Part shown: positions 47,540 through 56,506 of the stretch, in pieces | Layout of the letters: every line of letters starts with the position of its first letter | How positions within the stretch are numbered: position 1 is the first letter of the stretch | NCBI GenBank assembly: GCA_000226015.1 | Contig: JH154850.1 | Location: forward strand, 90,711-154,710 | Length of the DNA: 64,000 nt | From: Mnemiopsis leidyi | Taxonomy: Eukaryota; Ctenophora; Tentaculata; Lobata; Bolinopsidae | Reading direction: 5' to 3' | Program-made: the position numbers and the translations under genes | Notes under the pieces: model-generated | Database searches by the model: none | Seen by the model: the letters and a program-made list of their open reading frames with translations, nothing else | Told to the model about the DNA's origin: nothing

Positions 47540-48719
47540 TAGAAGGTTTGAACTTGTACTTTTCAACTACCCTATTGTTGGAGATAATGATTATATGTTG
47601 ATGGGCTGTACCCTGCCCGACAGAGACATCATTACATGCTCAAAACTTTGTCTGCATATTGATGTTCCAGCTTCAATCTTTTTTTCAGGAATGACAAAGA
47701 AGACCGATGCTTCGCTATTCTAAAGTTTTTACTACTTCAGATAAATTCAACGCAAATTTTAAGTTTATTTATGGCGGCAACAGGCCTCAAAGCAAGGATG
47801 AACATCTAATGAACTAAATTTATGTTATGACTGTATGGAGACTTTTGTCGGCTTCTCATCAACAAAGCACTTTCAAACGTCAAATTTTTGTTTCCCGGTT
47901 TAGGATACGTTCAACTTTTAATCCAAAACAGTAAAATGTTTGGCGCTTGCCCTTTCTCTTCAGCTATGATGTGTCCGCACAGGCGGAAGGCGCGAACGCC
48001 AAACGGATTGAAATAGCACTAATCTAACTGTTGTCCCCGGATTTCGTAGCGCACGAAAGTACATTTTGATTTGATAGTTCTATCCTTTTTACGGCTTGCT
48101 GTTATAGTACGTTCTTTATTGTTGAGATGCTGGATGAGGTGCAGAGTCAGGGCCCAGGTGATTATTTGGCAGGATCACTTTTCCTCGGAAACTTTCGTGA
48201 CTGAATAGCTCAAACTTCAAAGTGTGGGGAAATTTTTGTAGCAGTCTGCAGTCCTGAACTTTTATGGGCCAATTCAGGCCTTAACACGCTATCTTGAGTG
48301 TTTAAAATGATAAACTTCTCCTGCCAGACTTTTATCCTCGTTCGTTGTTCAATCTGGCATATTCATATCATGATATTGACAGTTCTTCAATATTGGTCTC
48401 GAAATATGTTCATATCAGCCGCAAATTCTTACAAGTTTTTCGCTGTAATGGTACTTTTGTGCAGTTTTTGTAGCATTGCATTTTATAAAGCAATCTCATT
48501 TTTGTCTCATCACTTCTTCGACATGTAACAATACTGACACTATATCTCGAGTAATTTTCAAAAACCTATGATCTTTCTGTTTTTTATACTACAAAAACCA
48601 TTTTACCGTTTTTCAATTTCACAATTTTCCATTTTGCCGATAGCTATGAAACCAGAAAGCACTATTTTACAACATTTTGAGATTTTCGATTTTAACATTT
48701 TTCACTTTTGAGGTGAGGC
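47540..48719. other. Intergenic, no recognisable gene
   Basis: Contains the 3' flank of the SR-rich exons and the 5' flank of the ELAV-like gene. The open frame at 48298-48528 is hydrophobic but has no further support. Confidence 0.5.
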
Positions 48720-49814
48720 ATGTCCAAGTCTAGGGCTCACAATGACGGGACCAACCTCATTGTCAACTACCTCCCCCAAACCGTGGACGAAGACGAACTG
48801 AGCACCATGTTCTCCGAGTGTGGCATGATAGAGGCAGTGAAAGTAATCAGAGATGGAAAATCTCAGATAAGCCGGGGATTTGCGTTTGTCAAATTTGTTG
48901 ACAGAGAATCTGCAGATAAAGCGATGAAGAAATATACGGGATTTAAGATGGGCAGGAAGACACTGCGAGTGTCCCTGTCGAGACCTGCGGGTGAGGAGAC
49001 CAGAGAGACTAACCTTCTTATCGAGAACATTCCTGACGATTGGGACGACAACACCCTTTATCAGAACTTCCAGGTGTACGGACAGATCATAACCCATCGT
49101 GTCGTGAAGAACATCGAGGGTGTCAGCAAGTGTCGAGCTTATGTGCGGTACAACTTGAAGGCGGAAGCGGAGGATGCTATCACGGCACTGAACGGGATCA
49201 ATGTTGGAGGAGAAGATGATCTGGTGGTCAGGTTTGCTGATCCTCCAGTTGTCCGAGCTACTCCTGAACTCCTCACCAAGAAGACCACAAGGACTGCAGC
49301 CCAGCCTTACCCTGCCCGCACACCACGTGACTTGCCTTACTCGACTCTTCCTCACACACGTGAAATTGCACGTGACCCATATTTGGAACACCATCGTATG
49401 GAAGCTTCCCCTGCTAGAGTTGTTATCCGACCTCCTAGAAGCAAGCTGCTAGCACATCCCTACCAGGCAGCCCCTGCCTGGAGTGAGTTCGCCGGCCCAA
49501 CCGCTCATCCCGACATCGGTACCGGAGTCATCGCAGAGAGTCACAGATCTTCCTACGATCCAGAGAAAGGGTGGTGTGTGTTTGTCTTCAACCTACCTCA
49601 GAACGCAACTAACGAGACTCTGTACCAGCTGTTTTCCAAGTTCGGCGCGATCAACTCGGTTAAACCGGTTGTTGATAAGAACGAAAAGTGTAAAGGTTAT
49701 GGTTTTGTCCATATGGTGAACTATGAGGATGCTTGCAGATCTATTCAGTCCCTTGAAGGCACGCCTATGCAAGGCAAAGCTCTTCAAGTACGGTTTAAGA
49801 ATGCGAAAAAGTGA
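48720..49814 (+). CDS. ELAV/Hu-like RNA-binding protein, intronless
   Basis: A single exon of 364 aa. It has the Hu layout of two close RRMs, a hinge, then a third. RRM1 (about 12-90) has RNP2 'NLIVNYLPQ' and RNP1 'RGFAFVKF'. RRM2 (about 98-175) has 'NLLIENIP' and 'CRAYVRY'. The hinge (about 180-280) is P/R-rich. RRM3 (about 286-361) has 'CVFVFNLP' and 'KGYGFVHM'. ELAV/Hu proteins bind AU- or U-rich RNA and control stability, splicing and translation. RRM1 and RRM2 are divergent from canonical Hu proteins (for example, RNP1 of RRM2 lacks the usual G-F/F pattern), so target choice may differ. The lack of introns in a full-length CDS suggests an origin by retroposition or ancestral intron loss. 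Confidence 0.88.
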   Translation: MSKSRAHNDGTNLIVNYLPQTVDEDELSTMFSECGMIEAVKVIRDGKSQISRGFAFVKFVDRESADKAMKKYTGFKMGRKTLRVSLSRPAGEETRETNLLIENIPDDWDDNTLYQNFQVYGQIITHRVVKNIEGVSKCRAYVRYNLKAEAEDAITALNGINVGGEDDLVVRFADPPVVRATPELLTKKTTRTAAQPYPARTPRDLPYSTLPHTREIARDPYLEHHRMEASPARVVIRPPRSKLLAHPYQAAPAWSEFAGPTAHPDIGTGVIAESHRSSYDPEKGWCVFVFNLPQNATNETLYQLFSKFGAINSVKPVVDKNEKCKGYGFVHMVNYEDACRSIQSLEGTPMQGKALQVRFKNAKK

Positions 49815-50277
49815 ATGTTTTTCAAAAATGATAGTATGCTTTTTGCCCAAACTTTTTTTGGTAAGGTCGACCGAAATTATTAGACGTGCTCAGTTCGCCC
49901 CAGTATATAATGATTTTCTGTACGTCCATGCTATTGATCAGTTATTGAACATTCTGTTGGAAAATGTGACCCTACTAACTGGCTTAACTGTTTGACCAGT
50001 CATACCTTCAAAAGTTGCTTATTTTCGTGCGAATGAATGTAATTTTATGGAAAACAATTTTATTTGTGAACATACATGTTGTTGTATCGTTTTTAAAGTG
50101 TTTACTAACGCAATAAGCTCTTTTAGATGCAAGAGCATTATACAATCTATCTCTCAGCAATTACCTATCTTTTAGGAACCTCATTAATTTCACTTTATTT
50201 TCGGATTTCTTGAAATTAATTGACCCAACATATTTTCAAATCTATTAACTCCTAAGCCAATTTCACCTTATAGTAGA

Positions 50278-51888
50278 ATGATTGGTTCAGTAGCTCGGAG
50301 TTCCCGAAGATTACTATCACTGACACGTGTAGCAAAACTAGCACCTCCAGTAACACGTGTCACCAATGTGCACGTGCTGAGCCGCACCTTCAGTTCAGCG
50401 TCTGAGGATCTGTCAGAGGAAGTAACCTCCTTGCCTGACAACAGATTCGAAGGAGTCGGTCAGCCATTCGACAAGAAAATCGCTGGAATTCTTGCTCAAC
50501 CCCTCGAAGATGCAGAGGTATGATCAAGAGTGTCGCTGCTAAGTAATACATGGGCGGGGGAATAACAGGAAACAGGATGTTGAATGCCACGATTACTAGT
50601 TATAACTTCATATAGAATTTTAGCCCTGAAGTCAGTCCAAGCTCAAACATCTGGATATAAGTTCTAGAAGCTTCAGTAGTGCTGTGTAATGTGAAAAGTG
50701 GAGATAAGTAAAAGATAACCTTGGGTTGCCCAATTTTTAAATTTCACAGCATCACTATTCAAGGAACTTACTATGCTTATGTATGAGAGCTTTGACAGGC
50801 TTCAAAGCTAGCAAAGTAAACATTTTAGATCCAACAATATATTAATGCACATAATCAATACTGGCAGGTAATCCTAGCAAAGGATGGTACCTTGAAAGTG
50901 TCTGAGGAGTTCTATAAAGACGTCCTGAATAAGGCGTTTGGAGTCGGGGGCTGGGCTCTCGTTCCTTGCGGGGAAATCAAGGATCTCGATCTCTCTGAGA
51001 GTGGACAGGAAAGTGAGTAGCAACATTTCAAGGGTGGGGTCGCTTACCCTCCAACTTTTCAGGGGTGCCTACTAATACATACATTTGTTTCATTCAAAGA
51101 GTTGAAAACAAAAGATTGAGATAATTTTCCTATTTTATGATTAGTTTTAAGACATTCCCTTTCAGACAAGTTTGTTACGTTGATAAGAGAGTATTCCCTG
51201 TACTGTCACGAGCGATTTGTCTCGCAAGCGTTCGGCGAGACATCTTTCTACCCAGGCAAGCAGTTTTACTCTGAGGCTACTGAGAAGATAAAATTCTCAG
51301 CTCTCATGAGATGCTGCAAAGATCTTGGTTAGTGTATTATAGTACGCATTTACTCTTTCTGTGTTTTGAATAGCTAGAGTTTTTGAAGTTTGCCCATTTA
51401 TAAACATTAGATCTTCTGTTTGATTCATGATTGATGGTTCACAATTAAGGGTTAACTCTTGACTCCAGAGTCCCCTGCAATATCTAAAGCCTGGTACACA
51501 TACTAAGTAAACTGATAAAGTTTTCTAACGATCTCTATCTCTGGCAGGTGTTGCTAGTGAGTTGTGGAACAAGAGATGGTCTGATAACTGGAAGTCTAAA
51601 TATGCCGTACAAGAGTGGGTAGAAAACACCAGCAATGGGAGGTCAGTTTGATCCAGATAAAATCGATACTATCACACTGATATGATTATTTTATCTGCCC
51701 TTTCAAGGTATACTGTGGAAGATGGTTGGAATTCGAGTACGACGATATCTTTTCTAAGAAATGGTCAGAATCGTACCCTACTCAGCCGCTAAAACTTATT
51801 CTATTTCAGGAAGAATCAGCTGTGGAGAAGACGTGATGAAGACTGGTCCTGGCCGTACAAGAAGACTACCTTCCAGAAGAGTTACTGA
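50278..51888 (+). CDS. MGM101: MGM101 mitochondrial genome maintenance protein
   Basis: Exons 50278-50517, 50868-51012, 51166-51327, 51548-51641 and 51810-51888; phases agree; 239 aa. The first 40 residues hold about seven arginines and no acidic residue, as in a mitochondrial presequence. The conserved core follows: 'DNRFEGVGQPFDKKIAGIL', 'FYKDVLNKAFGVGGWALVP', 'LIREYSLYCHERFVSQAFGE', 'KIKFSALMRCCKDLGVASEL' and a C-terminal W/R/K-rich tail ('NQLWRRRDEDWSWPYKKTTF'). Mgm101 is a Rad52-related ring-forming single-strand annealing protein that maintains and recombines mtDNA in yeast. All core blocks are present with no break, so it is probably functional. A polyadenylation signal AATAAA lies near 52197. 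The gene lies 463 bp downstream of the ELAV-like gene. Confidence 0.93.
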
Positions 51889-53326
51889 ACAGGAATTTAG
51901 AGTATCGTAGAGGTGTTTAACTCTTCGGTGTGAAGATTTGGACATAGAATGTGCTTGGTTGTATTGTATTGGTACAGCACTTTTTATCAAACTGTTTTAC
52001 AGCTAATTATTGTTTTAAAAGAGCGATTTCTAAGAGATTTGTACGTTCGATACGTGAGTGTAAAATGAGTGTAGAGATATATTTTCTAGTCTACCTCCTC
52101 ACTTCGAAATTTATACGAAGCCTTATTTTCAATTTAATATAAGATATTATAAGTTTTTAGAAATTAGCTATATAAGTTTATTTTTCTAGCTACCGAATAA
52201 AATAAGTCGTATATCTGCTGTTTGTGTAATGATTTCAAACTAGCTTCAAGCTTACAGGGAAATTTCACTCTCCACGTACTAGTCTGAACCAAGTTAACCC
52301 CAACTTGAATTTTCCACTTTTTCCACTTGAGTGTTGAAGAAGAAAATATAGCGTTTAACTTTTATATTTGGTTATTCTTTTTTAATAAATATTGTTTATC
52401 TGCTGTCTTTTTACCCTAAATAATGTAAAATTTACTGTAGCTTTAGTATTTCGTCCAGATGAAATTTACAAACTACTGTATTCACAGACGATGAGAAAAT
52501 TTATTTCATAGAATCATTATAAATTGTTTTAAATTATTTAATTGCCATAATTGTATGGTTCTAATTTATTCATTTTATTTCTTTCACCGTTCAAGCGTGT
52601 GTACTTAATCTCCCCTTCTTTACATAAACCACCAATACTTTGTCCCATGTCCTAACAGTTTATACAAGCTGATGAATCAGAAAATGGGGGAACAAACTTT
52701 ACCGGACACATCTGACATTCAGGAATTCTTGACTTTTTTGGCAATTTGGAACACAGTTCATTTTGTTGACATAGAGTGAGTCAGAAGGCTCTGCCTTGGG
52801 AGCGTCAATAGTTTTTATAATCCAGAGCCATGTGCATTTATGCGGTTTTAAACCGGCTTTTATGCCTTCACTTTCAGCGCCTAAATTGGATACAAACTCA
52901 GGATTCATCTGCTACAAAATTAACGGTGGCCGAAGTCCTGCACAAGGACGTTGAAACCAAGATATTTTGTCCCAGTGACGTCCTTCTCCACAACAGACAG
53001 CTTCGTTAGGGTTAGGGTCGCTGGCAGGACGAAGGGAATCAAATTTTCGGATTCATATAATAGCTAGCTGCTGCTAGATTTTATGAAAATATAGACAGAC
53101 GTGCGCGCACGCACGAACATTTTCGAGGGTAAACTTTTAAAAGGCGTAGAACAGCCATGAAAAACGAGAAAGGAGCTCGCGCCTGGGATTGCTGTCCTTA
53201 TCTTTGCAGTTGACTTCGCATGATGAGAAGTATAGCAAAAAGTTCCATTGATAGTTTGAAAAAACTTTCTAGCTTTAGAAATATTCCATGCAGAAAAACT
53301 CAGACTTTTTAAAACGTGACAAAGCA
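51889..53326. other. Intergenic between convergent genes
   Basis: Holds the 3' flanks of MGM101 (plus) and RWDD1 (minus), strongly AT-rich up to 52.6 kb. The open frame at 52699-52908 has no recognised content. Confidence 0.5.
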
Positions 53327-53995
53327 TTAATCAGAATCAGAAACTTCAAGCAATTCATCTTCGAGTTCCTCATCGAACAAAGACTCGTCGACCTCAACGT
53401 CCTCTTCGGCATCACCTATCAAATTATCGCTGATATCAATGTTGCCATCCTTTGCCAGGAAAATTTGTCTTCCTGTCAGTTTATCAGAAACTACTTTCAC
53501 TTTTTTCATGTTTTTCTCCATGATGAATTTATTGTTCCACTCGGTAAACGATTCGAGAGTAACCGGAGTGCCGTGAAAGACAGGAACTTTGTCCCGCTCC
53601 TCCTTTTCTTCCATCTTTTTGTTGTAAATATTATCGACATACTCGTTGACTTTGTCCTGCAGTTCGGACACCAGTGTAAATATCATGACACACCCCAGTT
53701 CGTTTTCTGCTACTTTGTTAAGTTCTATGAGGATTGATTTTTGGAGGTCTGCGTCGAGTTCTTCACATTCGGAAAACTCGATTTGAGGCGGCACGTCGGG
53801 ATACTCCTCGGGTAATTTAAACTCGAGACCTACCATAAATTCCTTGGTAGGTCCATCTACTTCGACACTCTTCATCTCGCACGGGATGGTTATGTTGTAG
53901 ATTATGGGATCTCGGGATAATATCTCGAGTTCAGTGACGTAGATAGATTCGAGTGCTTCCAACTCGCTTTCCTGTTCTTCTGCGTAGTCGGTCAT
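53327..53995 (-). CDS. RWDD1: RWDD1 (DFRP2-type) RWD-domain protein
   Basis: A single exon of 222 aa; human RWDD1 is about 243. The RWD domain is at residues 5-115, with 'ELEALESIYVTELEIL' at its start and the hallmark 'LPEEYPDVPPQI'. It is followed by a charged helix ('NKKMEEKEERDKVPVFHGTP'), the DFRP C-terminal block 'VTLESFTEWNNKF', 'KLTGRQIFLAKD', and an acidic tail ending 'EVSDSD'. RWDD1 binds and stabilises the translation-associated GTPase DRG2. The start is the first ATG, whose context 'aacatgac' is ordinary. It is on the same strand as PUS1, 370 bp downstream of it. Confidence 0.95.
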   Translation of the reverse strand: MTDYAEEQESELEALESIYVTELEILSRDPIIYNITIPCEMKSVEVDGPTKEFMVGLEFKLPEEYPDVPPQIEFSECEELDADLQKSILIELNKVAENELGCVMIFTLVSELQDKVNEYVDNIYNKKMEEKEERDKVPVFHGTPVTLESFTEWNNKFIMEKNMKKVKVVSDKLTGRQIFLAKDGNIDISDNLIGDAEEDVEVDESLFDEELEDELLEVSDSD

Positions 53996-54365
53996 GTTGT
54001 ATGGGGGATGTCAGTAAAGCAGTTTAGGAGACCATTACTTTTAATGTTACATCTACATGAATATCCTGGAAAAGATTGGAATTTAAAGATAAATTACTTT
54101 AACAAGCTATAGACGGTGAAATGTCAATTAGAAGTTAGAGAGTAAGAGTTAAATGCAGTTTTTCTTGGCATGAAGACGTTAAAAGTACGATTGAAGTTTT
54201 CATTATATTGTGAAGAGTAGTAATAATTCAATACTTTAAACGGAAATAGTAAACTAAATTAAACTTAAAAACCATTTGGATTGTCACGTTAGAATAATTT
54301 AAAATCCTAAAATTAATTGGCGGCCTTGTTCACCAATATTTGAAAAATTTAAAAATATCGTTATC

Positions 54366-55673
54366 TCATCCAGAAGAATTTTCGATCAAATTTAAACTTG
54401 CAGCTGATTCTGAACTTTCGGCCGGTTTTGAACTCTCCTCCTTACTCGAATTAGTAGTGTCTTTGCTCTTGGAGTCCCCAGTCAATATATCTGGCAACAC
54501 ATCACCTGTGTAAAACTTGTGTTTTTTAAGAGTCTGTAACCACTGAAACATGGTGGACTCGGCTTTTTCCTTCCTATGAATCACCCCCAAAATGTGCTTC
54601 AGTTTAAAATCCTGAACCTTCTCTTCATAAGCTTCCCATTCTAGTGGCGTGTGCATACCGTCCTTACCAAATTTTTTATTGTACCGTGTCATCTTAACTT
54701 CGTCCAACACCAAGCCAAGACCTGGTGCCAGCGGTACATCACAGCGTTCCTTTTGAAAGGATTTCTCAAGGTGATCTGACGGTGCCACGTTTCGCATGAC
54801 AGCTATTGTCATGCCAACAATCTTCCTAATCTGATGATAAATAAAACTGTCGCCATGTAAAAATATCCTGATGTACTCAATGTCTTCTACCACAACTGGA
54901 TCTGACACAGTTATAGATCTTATGTACCTAAAACAGCTCGGGTCGTTCGCTGACTTATTGGAGGTGTAGTTGTAGTAGTTCTTAGTTCCGACAAAGTTTA
55001 GTAAAAAGTCCCGGACGTTTTGGAGTACCTGAGGGGTAATGCGATACCCACTCCAGGTGTCCCCCAGGGTCGGTGCCATGGCAAACGAGGGACAATTGTA
55101 CTCATAAACTCGACTAGATGCAAACTTGTGGCTGTCAAAATGTTTGGTTGCTTTGATGATGTCGTACACAACAATGTCGTTGGGTAAAGCTTCGTTGAGT
55201 TTAACAACTGCAGATTTGAGATCAGGTCCGAGATTGAGATTGGATGAAACGACCTGGCGTGCCGCAGAGACACCCTTGTCAGTCCTGGAAGCGCGCTGGA
55301 AATACATCTTCCCCAACTCACGAGCGTTTTCTTGTTTTATAAAGTTACACTTCGATAGGGCTGAAATAAGTTCTTCTTCTATTGTATTCACACCAACATT
55401 CAGTGCCATGCCCCGGTAACCGTCCCCGCAGAACCCCATCATTATCGCATACTTCTTTTTAGTTGGATAAACAAAACGGTCCGTATTCTGGGAGGAATCT
55501 TTTACTTCGGTTGAGCCGTTGACCTCCGACTTCTTTTCGGCAGGAGACTCAGTACTAGTGTCTGTTTCAGTCGATTTCTCGTCAGACTGCTCTGTTTTGC
55601 AACGTTTAGAATCCTCGTTTGTATCATCTGGAGACCTTTTTAGCTCGCTATCGACAGGATTCTCTTTTGTCAT
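54366..55673 (-). CDS. PUS1: PUS1 tRNA pseudouridine synthase
   Basis: A single exon of 435 aa. Residues 1-65 are a charged S/T/E/K-rich leader. The TruA fold begins at 'KYAIMMGFCGDGYRGM' (about 75-89). The catalytic aspartate is D132 in 'RASRTDKGVSAARQ'. Further conserved blocks are 'HKFASSRVYEYNCPS', 'GTKNYYNYTSNK', 'FIYHQIRKIVGMTIAVMRN' and 'APGLGLVLDEV'. PUS1 converts uridine to pseudouridine in cytosolic and mitochondrial tRNAs (for example positions 27/28 and intron-containing tRNAs) and in some mRNAs and snRNA. No clear mitochondrial presequence is seen in this form, so it may be the nuclear isoform. The length is normal for the family (human about 427). Confidence 0.96.
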   Translation of the reverse strand: MTKENPVDSELKRSPDDTNEDSKRCKTEQSDEKSTETDTSTESPAEKKSEVNGSTEVKDSSQNTDRFVYPTKKKYAIMMGFCGDGYRGMALNVGVNTIEEELISALSKCNFIKQENARELGKMYFQRASRTDKGVSAARQVVSSNLNLGPDLKSAVVKLNEALPNDIVVYDIIKATKHFDSHKFASSRVYEYNCPSFAMAPTLGDTWSGYRITPQVLQNVRDFLLNFVGTKNYYNYTSNKSANDPSCFRYIRSITVSDPVVVEDIEYIRIFLHGDSFIYHQIRKIVGMTIAVMRNVAPSDHLEKSFQKERCDVPLAPGLGLVLDEVKMTRYNKKFGKDGMHTPLEWEAYEEKVQDFKLKHILGVIHRKEKAESTMFQWLQTLKKHKFYTGDVLPDILTGDSKSKDTTNSSKEESSKPAESSESAASLNLIENSSG

Positions 55674-56506
55674 CGTATCTTAAGGGAAAGTAATTGTGTT
55701 AAAACCTATTATAAAGAAAGTTTGATTATTCTTTCCATTAGACCGATCTACTACACACTATAAAATTTTACAGCACAGAATTTTGCTGAAAAAGTTAAAT
55801 CTTATTCGAATATTGATTTCAGTGAGAAATACAGACAGCAACACGAAAATTTGTACGTCTTGAAATTTGCAAATGATAAGGTTATTCGTAAAACAATCAA
55901 AAATTACAATCTCGATTCACCAAGAGCAGCGAAAACACTAAAGCTTATATCAACAGTGATCACCCTTTCATCAAACAATCAAGTATTACAAACTGTTAAA
56001 CAGCATAAATATAAACCACAAATAGGTAAATTTATAGGAAAAACTTGAAACACGGTGAAACTTGATCTTGTCAAAATGTTTACAAATATTTGCAAAACAT
56101 AACAAAATATGTATGCTTTTTATCGCAAGCCCTGCTCAAAAATGTCAAGTTTCGCCGCAATTCCCAACTAAAAATTAAGCCTTCTAGCCTTAAAGCATCT
56201 GATCTCTAAAGACACTTTCTGTGTAAGCCTCTTTCTTCTACTCAGTAGTTTGAGGTCACACAGCCCTATTTAATCAGAAAAACATCCAATTAGCCTACAT
56301 AAACAACCCATCATTGCGAAACATTAGCTCTAGGTTAATATATAAAATACATTTGAGGTACTTTAAATCTATTTTAGATATGGCAACACTTCTGAACTGC
56401 AATCTTATAAATCATTAACGTTTTCAAGCACACTACATCCAGAAGATGGATTATTAAGACTAGAGAGTTTCTGAAACGAAACAAAACTCAAGCCAGAAAT
56501 GACAGC
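55674..56506. other. Intergenic between PUS1 and the KH gene
   Basis: AT-rich. It holds the PUS1 promoter side and the 3' flank of the KH gene. The 65-codon plus-strand frame at 55851-56048 is not supported by anything else. Confidence 0.5.

Noticed and set aside
52699-52908. 69-codon minus-strand frame
   Set aside because: No recognised content and no exon borders; lies between convergent 3' ends.
53288-53737. 149-codon plus-strand frame
   Set aside because: Antisense shadow of RWDD1.
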